DNA from: Lacisediminimonas profundi
Lineage (GTDB): Bacteria > Pseudomonadota > Gammaproteobacteria > Burkholderiales > Burkholderiaceae_D
DNA: 64,000 bases
Reading direction: 5' to 3'
Assembly: GCF_008831265.1 (NCBI RefSeq)
Contig: NZ_VTTH01000006.1
Coordinates: forward strand, 186,001 to 250,000
Part shown: positions 9,197-18,506 of the stretch, piece by piece
How positions within the stretch are numbered: position 1 is the first letter of the stretch
Layout of the letters: each line of letters begins with the position of its first letter
Notes under the pieces: model-generated
Database searches by the model: none
Seen by the model: only the letters and a program-made list of their open reading frames with translations
What the model was told of the DNA's origin: nothing
Made by a program: the position numbers and the translations under genes

Positions 9197-10414
9197 ATGA
9201 CACCCCACCACCCGCCGGTTCCAATGCGTCCCGCCACGCTGTCGGCAATCCTGTTGATCCTCTGCCTCGGTACGTTTTGCTCAGGCGTGTCGATGCGGCT
9301 GATGGATCCACTACTACCTTTTCTCAGCACAGAGTTCCAGGTGTCGCTCAGTGAGGCGGGGCAAACCGTCACATGGTTCACCCTTGCATATGGCTGCAGC
9401 CTTTGCTTCGTCGGCGTACTGGGGGACTACTATGGAAAGCTTCGCGTCGCCGCCAGCGCCAGCCTGATTTGCGCAGCCACCACCATGCTGTGCGCATTGG
9501 CACCCGACCATGCCGCCCTGAAATTGGGCCGTCTGCTGTCCGGTGCCGCCAGCAGCGGGGTGATGACGCTGGCGATGGCATGGCTCGGTGATGTCATACC
9601 CTATGACCGGCGACAGTCAGCACTGTCGCGGCTGTTGATCGGGATGTCACTCGGCGTATCGGCCGGCATTCTGGTTGGCGGGTTCGCCGCTGACAGACTG
9701 ATCAACTGGCGAGTGGTCCTCGGCGTGCTGGCGGCCGGCTTCCTGACTGTCAGCGTGACCCTGTGGACAATGGAATGCACGCGGACCACACCGACCCGGC
9801 AACAGCGCGAAACTCCCCGCTCATGGCTATCCATCGTTGTAGTCGAGTGCCGCAGCATCCTCGCGCTGCCTCGTGCCCGGCTGATCCTGCTGACGGTAGC
9901 GATCGAAGGCGCGTTCTACTTCGGCGCCCTGGTTTTCATTCCGAGCCACCTTCATAGTGCGCGCGGCATTTCGCTAAGCCTGTCGGGCTCGGTGGTTATG
10001 CTGACCGGTGCCGGTGGCTTGTTCTTTTCAGTGTGCGCTCCGCTGTTCCTGCAGTTTGGAGAGCGACGGCTGGTCGCATGGGGCGGCGTTGTCAGCTCGG
10101 TTTCCCTACTGGTTGTGGCGCTCGCACCATGGCAAGCCGCCCTGCCCGGCTGCTTTTTCGCAGGTATGGGCTTCTACATGCTGCATAGCACTTTCCAGGC
10201 ACAGGCAACGCAGATGGCACCCGAGCGGCGGGGCTCGGCTGTCGCCTTCTTCTCAGCTGCTTTCTTCCTTGGCCAGGCGGCGGGGGTAGCGGCGACGAGC
10301 AGGATGATCGACCATTTCGGATCGGAACCCGCCATCACGAGTGCTGCACTAGGCCTGCTCGCCATCACTTGGGCATTCAGCCGCAAGCTGAAAGGCCCAA
10401 AAGCGCAGACATGA
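9197..10414 (+). CDS. MFS transporter
   Basis: Major facilitator of 405 residues with about 12 predicted membrane spans. Hydrophobic segments begin at LSAILLILCLGTF and the inter-helix loop GVLGDYYGKLRVA is the usual MFS signature after TM2. The ATG at 9197 is preferred over an upstream TTG because a sigma-54 promoter lies between them; an ATG at 9224 is also possible. Likely an importer or exporter for the pathway substrate, being under the same type of promoter as the catabolic genes. Substrate unknown. Confidence 0.85.
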   Translation: MTPHHPPVPMRPATLSAILLILCLGTFCSGVSMRLMDPLLPFLSTEFQVSLSEAGQTVTWFTLAYGCSLCFVGVLGDYYGKLRVAASASLICAATTMLCALAPDHAALKLGRLLSGAASSGVMTLAMAWLGDVIPYDRRQSALSRLLIGMSLGVSAGILVGGFAADRLINWRVVLGVLAAGFLTVSVTLWTMECTRTTPTRQQRETPRSWLSIVVVECRSILALPRARLILLTVAIEGAFYFGALVFIPSHLHSARGISLSLSGSVVMLTGAGGLFFSVCAPLFLQFGERRLVAWGGVVSSVSLLVVALAPWQAALPGCFFAGMGFYMLHSTFQAQATQMAPERRGSAVAFFSAAFFLGQAAGVAATSRMIDHFGSEPAITSAALGLLAITWAFSRKLKGPKAQT

Positions 10415-10422
10415 CAAATTGC

Positions 10423-10441
10423 CTGTCTTCGCCATGAGCAG
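10423..10441. promoter_or_regulatory. Candidate activator-binding site upstream of the crotonase operon
   Basis: CTGTCTTCGCCATGAGCAG matches 14 of 19 positions of the element at 22872-22890 and shares its CTGT...CAG ends. It lies about 195 bases upstream of the -24 element at 10618, a normal distance for an enhancer of a sigma-54 promoter. Confidence 0.5.
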
Positions 10442-10615
10442 CCTTTTGCCTGTGCCAAATACATCGACTAGCCTGCCCGACTTTGCGCGAAGCGCGCCGA
10501 CGACAACCCCGACGCGCCGGTAAGCCGTTGACTACGATTTAAAAACTCTATACGGAACAATGGCTTGCGCCAATAATTCTGTCACATCGACGAATTGCCC
10601 CCCCGCTTTTGGCTG

Positions 10616-10633
10616 CTTGGCACATACATTGCT
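10616..10633 (+). promoter_or_regulatory. Sigma-54 promoter of the crotonase / acyl-CoA ligase / TRAP operon
   Basis: TTGGCACATACATTGCT is a near-perfect -24/-12 promoter: GG at 10619-10620, GC at 10631-10632, exactly 10 bases between, with full TTGGCAC and TTGCT halves. The predicted transcription start is about 20 bases before the ATG at 10665. Confidence 0.85.
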
Positions 10634-10664
10634 GATTGACACTCGCCAATCACAAAGACGATCG

Positions 10665-11447
10665 ATGACCATGGAAGAATCAGGAGAGGTTTTACTGGAC
10701 AAGGCAAACGGGCTCGCGGTGATTACCTTGTCCCGTCCGAACAAGCGCAACGCACTCTCGCCGACGATGCGGGCGAGCCTGGGCGAATGCTTGGCCGATG
10801 TCGGGAAGGACGAAGCGGTCAAAGTGCTCCTGTTGCGCGGTGATGGTCCGGCATTTTGTGCAGGTGCGGATATCGTCGACGCGCCGCAATCGCCGCTTGC
10901 CTGGCGAGAGCGAATCCGAATGGCGCAAGCCCATCACATCGCGATCGTCCGCATGAACAAGCCGGTGATCGCAGCGGTACAGGGCGCAGCGACCGGGGGG
11001 GGCGCATCGCTTGCATTGGCGGCCGACATACTGGTAATGGCCGACGACGCGAAACTGTCCTTCCCCTTCGTGCGCCTGGGGCTCGTTCCTGACGGCGGTG
11101 CCTCGGCCCTGCTGCAGGCCAAGACGAATGCCGCTACCGCACTCGACTTGCTGCTCACGGGCGGCTCAATTACCGCAGTCGATGCTCAGCACCTCGGTCT
11201 CACGCGGCGGGTCGTCCCGGCCGAGCAACTCGATGCCGCCAGCCGGGCTCTCGCTTCAGATCTTCTCAATCTCCCATGGGAAGCGCTGATGCTAACCAAG
11301 GCATTGTGTGCGCAACACTGGGCAGCGGGACTTGAGCCCGTGCTCGCCCACGAGGCCGAGGCGTTCGCACTGGCCTCATCTACCGCAGGGCACCAGTCCG
11401 CGCTTGCCGCGATGCTCTTGAAACTCAACCAAAAGGGAAAATCATAG
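10665..11447 (+). CDS. Enoyl-CoA hydratase/isomerase family, variant active site
   Basis: Crotonase-fold protein of 260 residues, first gene behind a strong sigma-54 promoter. The oxyanion-hole segments FCAGADI and ATGGGASLAL are conserved, but neither hydratase glutamate is present: GGGASLAL replaces GGGLELAL and the second site reads FPFVRLGLVPDGG. The Asp in PDGG resembles isomerase-type crotonases such as PaaG and dienoyl-CoA isomerases. It overlaps the following SDR by one base (TAGTG). The start could also be the ATG two codons later at 10671. Confidence 0.87.
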   Translation: MTMEESGEVLLDKANGLAVITLSRPNKRNALSPTMRASLGECLADVGKDEAVKVLLLRGDGPAFCAGADIVDAPQSPLAWRERIRMAQAHHIAIVRMNKPVIAAVQGAATGGGASLALAADILVMADDAKLSFPFVRLGLVPDGGASALLQAKTNAATALDLLLTGGSITAVDAQHLGLTRRVVPAEQLDAASRALASDLLNLPWEALMLTKALCAQHWAAGLEPVLAHEAEAFALASSTAGHQSALAAMLLKLNQKGKS

Positions 11448-12226
11448 TGTTCACTGCCGATACATTGAAGGGACGGGTCGCACTAATCACAGGCGGTGCC
11501 GGCGACATTGGCCTGGAAATCGCCACCACCTATGGACGGCTGGGCGCGACGGTGGTGCTAGCCAGCCGCAACCAGGAGCGCCTGGACAGGGCCTGCGGGC
11601 AACTCGCGGCCGAGGGGATCACAGCTGCCGCGTTCCGTACCGATGTGCGCGACTTTGATGAAGTGAAGCGTACGATCGACAATGCGGTCGAGCGCTTCGG
11701 CTCGCTTGATGTCCTCGTCAACAACGCCGCTGGCAACTTCCACTGCCCGACCGCAGGTCTTACGCCCAAAGGCTGGCGCACGGTGATCGACATCGACCTG
11801 AACGGCACCTTCTACTGCTGCCTGGCTTCTTATGAACACCTGAAGCGGTCACAGTTCGGCGGCTCGATCATCAGCATCATCACCATGCTTGGCGTAACCG
11901 GCTGGCCGGGCGCTGCGCACGCGGCAGCAGCAAAAGCCGGCATCCTTTCACTCTCGCGCACGTTGGCCGTCGAGTGGGGACCGGACGGGATTCGCGTCAA
12001 CACCATCTCGCCCGGGCCGATCGGCGATACCGAAGGCGTCAAACGCATGTACCTCGACACTGGTCGCGGTGAACTGGAACGCAAGAAGACCGCGCTAGGC
12101 CGCTTCGGCGCCAAGATCGATATCGCCAACGCCGCGACCTATCTGGCGTCCGACCTTGGCTCTTACATGACCGGCGAAAACATGGTTGTCGACGGTGGCC
12201 GCTGGCTCAAGTACGTGGCCTCCTGA
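11447..12226 (+). CDS. SDR-family 2,4-dienoyl-CoA reductase-like protein
   Basis: SDR of 259 residues starting with GTG, overlapping the crotonase stop. TGGAGDIGLE is the cofactor motif and NNAAGNF the structural motif. The usual YxxxK Tyr is missing: the segment reads HAAAAKAG, which together with SPGPIGDTEG is the pattern of the peroxisomal-type 2,4-dienoyl-CoA reductases. An NADPH-dependent reduction of an unsaturated acyl-CoA is therefore a better guess than 3-hydroxyacyl oxidation. It sits between crotonase and acyl-CoA dehydrogenase genes. Confidence 0.82.
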   Translation: MFTADTLKGRVALITGGAGDIGLEIATTYGRLGATVVLASRNQERLDRACGQLAAEGITAAAFRTDVRDFDEVKRTIDNAVERFGSLDVLVNNAAGNFHCPTAGLTPKGWRTVIDIDLNGTFYCCLASYEHLKRSQFGGSIISIITMLGVTGWPGAAHAAAAKAGILSLSRTLAVEWGPDGIRVNTISPGPIGDTEGVKRMYLDTGRGELERKKTALGRFGAKIDIANAATYLASDLGSYMTGENMVVDGGRWLKYVAS

Positions 12227-12259
12227 AGCCGACCATCCACTTCTTGACGAGGTAGTCCC

Positions 12260-13402
12260 TTGAATTTCGAACCGACTGAAGAGCAGAATCTTCTTCGTGC
12301 CGCCATCGAACGCTTGGTGCGAACCGAGTGCTCGCACGAGAAAGTACGGATTTGGGATCGCGATGGCATTTTCCCCGAGCCGGTCTATCAAGCCATGGTG
12401 CAGGCCGGTTTCGTCGCCATGGTGGTCCCGGTTGCCTACGGTGGCCTCGGCAGCTCGATGGCCGATTGCACCATCCTGTACGAGGAAGTTGCCCGGCCCA
12501 GTGTTGACTTCGCAACCCGCATCGCCCTGCAGGCCTGGGGGTCAATGATCCTCGCGGACTTTGCCTCGGAAGATCTGCGACAGGAAATCCTGCCGAAAGT
12601 AGCGACCGGGCACGTCAAGCTTTCCTTCAGCCTGACAGAACCGCAGTCCGGTTCGGACGCGGCATCTCTGACCACCGCCGCCCGTCGTGATGGCGACGAC
12701 TGGCTGCTGCGAGGACAAAAGGTATTTTCCAGCGGCGCCGATGCGCCGGACAACATGATGATCGTCGCCGCACGCACGGCAAAAGGCGCCACCCGTCAGG
12801 AAGGTATCTCGCTGTTCCTGGTCCCCAATAACCTGCCAGGTTTGACGATCAATCGCCTGGACGTTATCGGGCGCCGAATACTGGGACTGACGGAAATATT
12901 CTTCGACGACGTCCGTCTGCCATCAAGGTACCTCATCGGCGAAGCCGGCGAGGGCTGGACCTACATCGGGCGCCACCTGGAACGCGAACGAATCACCTTG
13001 GCCGCCAATTACATCGGTACCGCCCGCAGCGCCCTGGAGGAAGCCACGGCCTACGCTCGGGAAAGGCAGCAATTCGGCCGTCCGATCGGGCAGTTCCAGG
13101 TAATCGCTCACAGTCTGGCTGACATGGCAACAGAACTGGAGGCGGGGTGCTGGCTCACTGCAATGGCCGCATGGCGCTATGACCAGGGCCTGCCTTGCCG
13201 CAAGGAGGCGAGCATGGCCAAGCTCTTCGTTTCAGAAATGTTGCAGCGCGTTACCGCGGCCGGCATGCAAATCCTCGGCGGCCATGCCTACACCACCGAT
13301 TACAACATGCAGCGCCACTGGCGCGATGCCCGCAACGCTACCGTGGGCGGCGGCACCTCGCAGATACAACGACAACTGATTTCAAGGGAATTGGGACTAT
13401 GA
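12260..13402 (+). CDS. Acyl-CoA dehydrogenase (base-shifted type)
   Basis: FAD enzyme of 380 residues. The FAD loop LTEPQSGSD and the ARERQQFGRPI segment are conserved. The C-terminal motif reads VGGGTSQIQRQ, so the classical catalytic Glu (WEGT/YEGT) is a Gly; in isovaleryl- and long-chain-type enzymes the base is supplied from elsewhere. It overlaps the downstream CoA ligase by four bases (ATGA), implying translational coupling. Confidence 0.9.
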   Translation: MNFEPTEEQNLLRAAIERLVRTECSHEKVRIWDRDGIFPEPVYQAMVQAGFVAMVVPVAYGGLGSSMADCTILYEEVARPSVDFATRIALQAWGSMILADFASEDLRQEILPKVATGHVKLSFSLTEPQSGSDAASLTTAARRDGDDWLLRGQKVFSSGADAPDNMMIVAARTAKGATRQEGISLFLVPNNLPGLTINRLDVIGRRILGLTEIFFDDVRLPSRYLIGEAGEGWTYIGRHLERERITLAANYIGTARSALEEATAYARERQQFGRPIGQFQVIAHSLADMATELEAGCWLTAMAAWRYDQGLPCRKEASMAKLFVSEMLQRVTAAGMQILGGHAYTTDYNMQRHWRDARNATVGGGTSQIQRQLISRELGL

Positions 13403-15582
13403 GAACGACAACGGGTTATGTACCGAACCGCACGCGACTTTTCGGGCGCAAAGAGATGCGGCGGCTTATTGATCCGGCCAGCATTGCCGTCATCGGCGCC
13501 TCTGAAACACCGGGCTCGTTCGGAGCACGAACGCTGGACAACATTCGTATCGGATACGCCGGCAATATTTACCCTATCAATCCTCGCTATGAATCGGTCT
13601 CCGGACTGAAGTGCTACTCGAGGCTGGAGGACCTGCCCGAAGTACCTGATTGCGTGATCGTAATCGTACCGATGGCCCAAGTCGAAGATCTGGTGCAGCG
13701 CGCATCCGCAATGGGTGTGGGCGGCATGATCCTGTATTCGGCCGGTTTCGCCGAAGTCGGCAAACCCGAGTCCATTCAGACACAGTACCGCATGGCGAAG
13801 ATCGCCCAGGAGTCCGGCATGCGCCTGCTGGGACCGAACTGCGTCGGTATTGCCAACCTGAACAGCATGGTGGGCCTGAACTTCATGCCGAAGTTTAACG
13901 AGATGCGCATGGTCAAGGGCGACATCGGGATAATTTCCCAGAGCGGTGCGCTGGGGTACTGCATGATGCAATCAATGGAGCGCGGCATCGGCTTCACGCA
14001 CTACCTCTCGCCGGGAAACTCCTGCGACGTCGACGTCTGCGACATGATCAACTATCTGGTCGAGGACGATGCCACCAAGGTGATCTGCTGCATGTTCGAA
14101 GGCGTTCGCGACGGGGAGCGCCTGCTGGAAGCGGCACGCAGGGCATTGGCTGCCGACAAACCCCTCCTGATCTACAAACTGGCAAACAGTGTCATCAGTC
14201 AGCGAACTGCCATGTCGCACACCGGCACCATGGCAGGGTCCGCAGCTGCCTATGAGGCCGCATTCCGCGCCACTGGGGTGGTAATCATCGACAACTGGGA
14301 GGCAATGGTGGAAACGGCGGTCCTGTTCTCCAAGTCAGGCCGGCCCAAAGCCGAGGGCGTGGGCGTGATGGCAAGTTCGGGCGGCGCAGCCGTGATGGCG
14401 GCCGACAAAGCGGAGGAAATCGGGCTGACGCTACCGCCCCCCACCGCCGCCACCTCGGCCAGGCTGGCAAACGTGGTACCGGACTTCGGCTCCACCGCCA
14501 ACCCCTGCGACCTGACTGCCGAATCGCTCAAGAGCGTGCAGATGTATGGCGACTGCATACGCGCATTCGCAGAGGATCCAGGTTTTGCCGCAGTGGTTGT
14601 GCCCATGATGTCGGCATACCGTCCGACCACGATCGAACGGGCACAATTCCTGTCCGGCTTGGCTGACGAACTGGACAAGCCGGTCTGCCTGGTGTGGATC
14701 AATGAATGGCTCAACGGTCCAGGCAGCGAAGTGTATGACGCTTCACCGCGAATCTCCATGTTCCGCTCCATGACTCGCTGCATCAAAGCGCTCAAGTTGT
14801 GGACAGACCATTACCGCAACCGGGACCGGCTGTTGCAGGCGCCTGCGCTGGCGGCCGAGGGCGACGCCAAAACCGCACGCGAGGTATTCGCCGGTGCAGC
14901 CGCTAGTGGCCACGGCCCGGCCCTGAGCGAGAGCCAGTCCAAGCGAGTACTTGCCGCATACGGGGTTCGGGTGACGCGCGAAATACTGGTGGCCAATCCG
15001 GCAAGCGCGGTCAAGGCCGCTCGCGAAATCGGCTTCCCGGTCGCGATGAAAATTGACTCCAACGACATTCCACACAAGACGGAAGCAGGCGTGGTGCGCC
15101 TGAATCTGGCGGACGAGGCCGCGGTCGAGCGCGCCGCAAGCGAGCTGCTGAATACGGCCGCAGCGCTACCGGGCACCCCCATCATCAATGGCATACTGGT
15201 GCAACAGATGGTCGAACGGGGTGTCGAGATGATGATCGGTGCCCGCCGCGACGCGCAATTCGGGCCGCTGGTTGTATGCGGGTTTGGCGGCGTCGACGTC
15301 GAACTTACCCGCGACGTTGCCGTCGCCCTGGCCCCGGTCAACCATTCCCAGGCGCGGGACATGATCCTGTCGCTGCGCAAGGCGCCGCTGTTGACCGGTT
15401 TCCGGAACATGCCCGCACTGGATGTCGATGCCCTTGCCGAAGCCGTATGCCGGGTATCGGCGCTGGCAGCCGACCTGCGCGACGCTGTCAGTGAAATCGA
15501 CGTCAATCCGTTCATCCTTGGCAGGAAGGGTGGCGTTGCCGTGGACGCACTGGTCATCGGCAACCGGGAAGACCAGCCATGA
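13399..15582 (+). CDS. Acyl-CoA synthetase, NDP-forming type (CoA-binding plus ATP-grasp)
   Basis: 727-residue acyl-CoA ligase of the acetate--CoA ligase (ADP-forming)/Pat family. The N-terminal CoA-binding domain starts at PASIAVIGASETPGSFG; middle succinyl-CoA ligase-like domains include GIISQSGALG and the probable phosphohistidine segment MSHTGTMAGS; the C-terminal ATP-grasp domain (about residue 510 on) carries PVAMKIDSNDIPHKTEAGGV-like sequence. The ATG at 13399 overlaps the preceding stop; a longer upstream open frame only reads through the acyl-CoA dehydrogenase. Probably activates the imported acid. Confidence 0.9.
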   Translation: MRTTTGYVPNRTRLFGRKEMRRLIDPASIAVIGASETPGSFGARTLDNIRIGYAGNIYPINPRYESVSGLKCYSRLEDLPEVPDCVIVIVPMAQVEDLVQRASAMGVGGMILYSAGFAEVGKPESIQTQYRMAKIAQESGMRLLGPNCVGIANLNSMVGLNFMPKFNEMRMVKGDIGIISQSGALGYCMMQSMERGIGFTHYLSPGNSCDVDVCDMINYLVEDDATKVICCMFEGVRDGERLLEAARRALAADKPLLIYKLANSVISQRTAMSHTGTMAGSAAAYEAAFRATGVVIIDNWEAMVETAVLFSKSGRPKAEGVGVMASSGGAAVMAADKAEEIGLTLPPPTAATSARLANVVPDFGSTANPCDLTAESLKSVQMYGDCIRAFAEDPGFAAVVVPMMSAYRPTTIERAQFLSGLADELDKPVCLVWINEWLNGPGSEVYDASPRISMFRSMTRCIKALKLWTDHYRNRDRLLQAPALAAEGDAKTAREVFAGAAASGHGPALSESQSKRVLAAYGVRVTREILVANPASAVKAAREIGFPVAMKIDSNDIPHKTEAGVVRLNLADEAAVERAASELLNTAAALPGTPIINGILVQQMVERGVEMMIGARRDAQFGPLVVCGFGGVDVELTRDVAVALAPVNHSQARDMILSLRKAPLLTGFRNMPALDVDALAEAVCRVSALAADLRDAVSEIDVNPFILGRKGGVAVDALVIGNREDQP

Positions 15583-16577
15583 ATGCACCTTCCACAGCGC
15601 ACCCGATGAGCATCGACACCCCGGCCAGCAAAGCGCTGGGAATCCGCTATCCAATTGTACAAGGCGGCCTGGCGCGTATCGCCCGCGCAGAGCTGGCAGC
15701 AGCAGTATCTGCCGCTGGCGGAATGGGACAAATCGCGGTCGCCGGCCTGGCCGAGGTAGACCTGTTGCGCGCAGAAATACGCAAGACCAAGCAGCTTACG
15801 AGCGCACCCTTCGGCGTCAATTTTCCTGTCGGGCATATCAAGATCGACCACCTGCTCGATCTGGTTGCAGAAGAAGGCGTGGCGGCGGTGTCCTTCACCG
15901 GGGGCAATCCCAAGCCCTATATCGATCGTCTGGCCGGCACCGGGATCAGCATCCTGGTGCTTGTCTCCGGTCCCGAGCAGGCAAAGAAGGCGGAACAGGC
16001 GGGCGCACATGTGCTGGCGACCGTCGGCTACGAGGGCGGCGGGCATATCGGCCGCACAGACCTGACCACTCTGGTGGCGATACCGCTGGTCAAGCGCGCC
16101 GTAAGCATTCCCGTGCTGGCAGGCGGTGGCATCGCCGACGGCTTTGGAATGGCGGCAGCACTGGCGCTAGGCGCCGACGGCGTGGAGGTTGGCACCCGCT
16201 TCATCGCAGTACGCGAAGCCTTCGCGCACCAGAACTACAAGGATGCCGTGATCCGGGCTGGCGCCGATGACACGGTAGTCATCAAGCGGTCGGTGGGCAC
16301 CCCCGGGCGGGCCTTGGCCAACGAATGGGCCGGCAAGATTCTCGACGTCGAGAAAGCGGGCGGCTCGCGCGAGACCATACTCGGCATGGTTCGCGCCGAC
16401 GCCAACGAGCGCGCGATCATCGATGGCGACATGCGTGGAAGCGTCGCTTGGCTGGGTCAGTCGGCTGCTCTGGTCGACGACATCCCGGGCGCAGCCGAAG
16501 TCGTGCAACGGATGGTGGCCGAGGCGGCAACCGCAGCCGCTCGCTTGGCCCATCAGATGCAAGTAGTGGAACGATAA
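15579..16577 (+). CDS. Nitronate monooxygenase / NPD-family flavoprotein
   Basis: FMN-binding TIM-barrel protein of 332 residues. It shows IRYPIVQGGLARI at the N terminus, the GYEGGGHIGR motif and VLAGGGIADG followed by ALGADGVEVGTRF, all typical of the 2-nitropropane dioxygenase family, which also includes FabK enoyl reductases. In an acyl-CoA cluster an enoyl-CoA reductase-like role is as likely as nitronate oxidation. It overlaps the CoA ligase by four bases. Confidence 0.83.
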   Translation: MNAPSTAHPMSIDTPASKALGIRYPIVQGGLARIARAELAAAVSAAGGMGQIAVAGLAEVDLLRAEIRKTKQLTSAPFGVNFPVGHIKIDHLLDLVAEEGVAAVSFTGGNPKPYIDRLAGTGISILVLVSGPEQAKKAEQAGAHVLATVGYEGGGHIGRTDLTTLVAIPLVKRAVSIPVLAGGGIADGFGMAAALALGADGVEVGTRFIAVREAFAHQNYKDAVIRAGADDTVVIKRSVGTPGRALANEWAGKILDVEKAGGSRETILGMVRADANERAIIDGDMRGSVAWLGQSAALVDDIPGAAEVVQRMVAEAATAAARLAHQMQVVER

Positions 16578-16629
16578 AAAATCGCGAGAAATCGCCAGAC
16601 CTGGTCAACTGGCCAGCACAAAGGGGGAG

Positions 16630-17136
16630 ATGATGAAGCTGAACATGGTTCGGGGTTTTCTCGAGTTGGCCACGCGCGTGACGCTTTGCATCGCCGGAGT
16701 CGGCTTGCTGCTGATGATGGTGCTGGTAATACTGGACGTATCACTCAAATATCTGATCAACGCGCCGGTCCCCGGCACGCTGGAGATGGTGTCCTTCTAC
16801 GCCATGGCAACCTGCGCATTCCTGCCGTTCGCCTACGTACAGAAGACCAACCACCACATCGTAATGACGCTAGCCACCGAACGCATGCGTCCCAAATCGC
16901 TACGCATCCTGCTGGCGGTGGTCCACATGGTCAGCGCCGCCTATCTGTTTCTGTTCGCCTGGGCGTCCGGCGTTGAAGCGATCCATATGAGCACCGTTGG
17001 CGAATCCACCAGCGCGATCCATTTCGACATTCTGATCTGGCCGGCACGTTGGTGCGTTCCGGTATCGACCTTCCTGATGGGCTGCTGGATGCTGATGCAG
17101 ACCCTGCTTTCATTCACGGAGAAGACTGATGACTGA
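16630..17136 (+). CDS. TRAP transporter small permease (DctQ family)
   Basis: 168-residue membrane protein with four predicted spans, the first at about residues 15-40 (a hydrophobic run ending in VLVILDVSLKY), typical of the DctQ subunit. It partners with the large permease, which it overlaps by 8 bases, and the periplasmic receptor downstream. Preceded by a strong AAGGGGGAG ribosome-binding site. Confidence 0.88.
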   Translation: MMKLNMVRGFLELATRVTLCIAGVGLLLMMVLVILDVSLKYLINAPVPGTLEMVSFYAMATCAFLPFAYVQKTNHHIVMTLATERMRPKSLRILLAVVHMVSAAYLFLFAWASGVEAIHMSTVGESTSAIHFDILIWPARWCVPVSTFLMGCWMLMQTLLSFTEKTDD

Positions 17137-18448
17137 ATTTTCCCCCGTTGCAGTCGGCTTCATCGGACTTGGTCTTCTGGTCGTCCTGATGGCACTGCGC
17201 TTCCCGATCGGAATCGCACTGGGTACGGTATCGCTGAGCGGCATGTTTGTCCTGCGCGGCCCGTCCGCTGCGATGGCCGCACTGGCCGGGCTGCCATTCG
17301 AGTTTGCCGCAAGCTGGTCCCTCTCGGCAGTGCCGATGTTCCTGCTGATGGGCGCGATCGCCTTCCACACCGGACTCACCCGCAGCCTGTTCTCGGCAGC
17401 CCGGAAGTGGCTCAGTTTTCTGCCTGGCGGCCTGGCAGTAGCGACCAACTTCGCAAGCGCAGGCTTCGCGGCCGTCTCCGGTTCCAGCCTGGCCACTGCT
17501 GCCGCCATGGGACGCATCGCGATTCCGGAAATGCTCAAAGCCCGCTACGATCCCGGCCTGGCTACCGCAGTCGTTGCGGCCAGCGGGACACTGGGCTCGC
17601 TGATTCCGCCCAGCATCCTTTTCGTGCTGTACGGCATCTTCACCGACCAGCCCATCGGCAAGCTACTGATCGCGGGCATCCTTCCGGGGCTGTTAACCGC
17701 GTTTGTCTACGCCGCCATGATCATCGGACGCTGTTACCTTAATCCGAATCTGGCGCCGGCTCTCGACGAGAAGGTCACCATGACCGAACGCTTGGCCGAA
17801 CTGCGCAAGGTGTGGCCGGTACCGGCCCTGATCCTGGCGGTGGCCGGCAGCCTGTACAGCGGGCTGGCGACGACCACTGAAGCAGCGGCCGTCGGCGCCT
17901 TCATGGCCTTCGTGGTGGGAGCGCTGCAGGGCCGACTGACCTGGCGTGCCTTTATCGACAGCGTGCAGGAATCACTGGCCAGCACGGCATCGATATTCTT
18001 CGTCGCCATAGGCGCCATTCTGCTGACACGATTCTTGGCCCTTAGCGGCGTGCCGAACTACCTGGCCACGCTGATGGGTGCCTGGGCGCTTGATCCCATT
18101 CTGGTGGTGCTGGGCGCATCGCTGATCTACCTGTTCCTGGGCATGTTCCTCGATCCGGTCGGACTGATGCTGATCACGCTGCCGGTACTGATGCCGATGT
18201 TCCGGGCCCTCAACCTTGACCTGATCTGGATCGGCGTGCTGGTGGTCAAGTACCTGGAGATCGGCTTGCTGACGCCGCCGGTGGGACTCAATGCCTACGT
18301 GATCAGCGGCGTGGTCGGGTCTGCGGTGCCACTATCGCGCATCTTTCACGGCCTTATCTGGTTCCTGGCAGCAGAGGCATTGATCATGGCTCTACTTATA
18401 GGGTTCCCGCAGATCAGCCTGTACCTCCCGAATTTGATGAGCAACTAG
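17129..18448 (+). CDS. TRAP transporter large permease (DctM family)
   Basis: 439-residue permease with about 12 spans. GFIGLGLLVVLMALRFPIG opens the protein, and FLLMGAIAFHTGL plus ASGTLGSLIPPSI are characteristic DctM segments. It drives secondary, sodium-coupled uptake of the ligand delivered by the receptor encoded at 18507. Co-transcribed with the DctQ gene. Confidence 0.93.
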   Translation: MTEFSPVAVGFIGLGLLVVLMALRFPIGIALGTVSLSGMFVLRGPSAAMAALAGLPFEFAASWSLSAVPMFLLMGAIAFHTGLTRSLFSAARKWLSFLPGGLAVATNFASAGFAAVSGSSLATAAAMGRIAIPEMLKARYDPGLATAVVAASGTLGSLIPPSILFVLYGIFTDQPIGKLLIAGILPGLLTAFVYAAMIIGRCYLNPNLAPALDEKVTMTERLAELRKVWPVPALILAVAGSLYSGLATTTEAAAVGAFMAFVVGALQGRLTWRAFIDSVQESLASTASIFFVAIGAILLTRFLALSGVPNYLATLMGAWALDPILVVLGASLIYLFLGMFLDPVGLMLITLPVLMPMFRALNLDLIWIGVLVVKYLEIGLLTPPVGLNAYVISGVVGSAVPLSRIFHGLIWFLAAEALIMALLIGFPQISLYLPNLMSN

Positions 18449-18506
18449 TCCAATTTCCGCAGTCGCGGCGTTCAACAAGACCGAGAAGGTCGACAAGGAG
18501 ACGATC

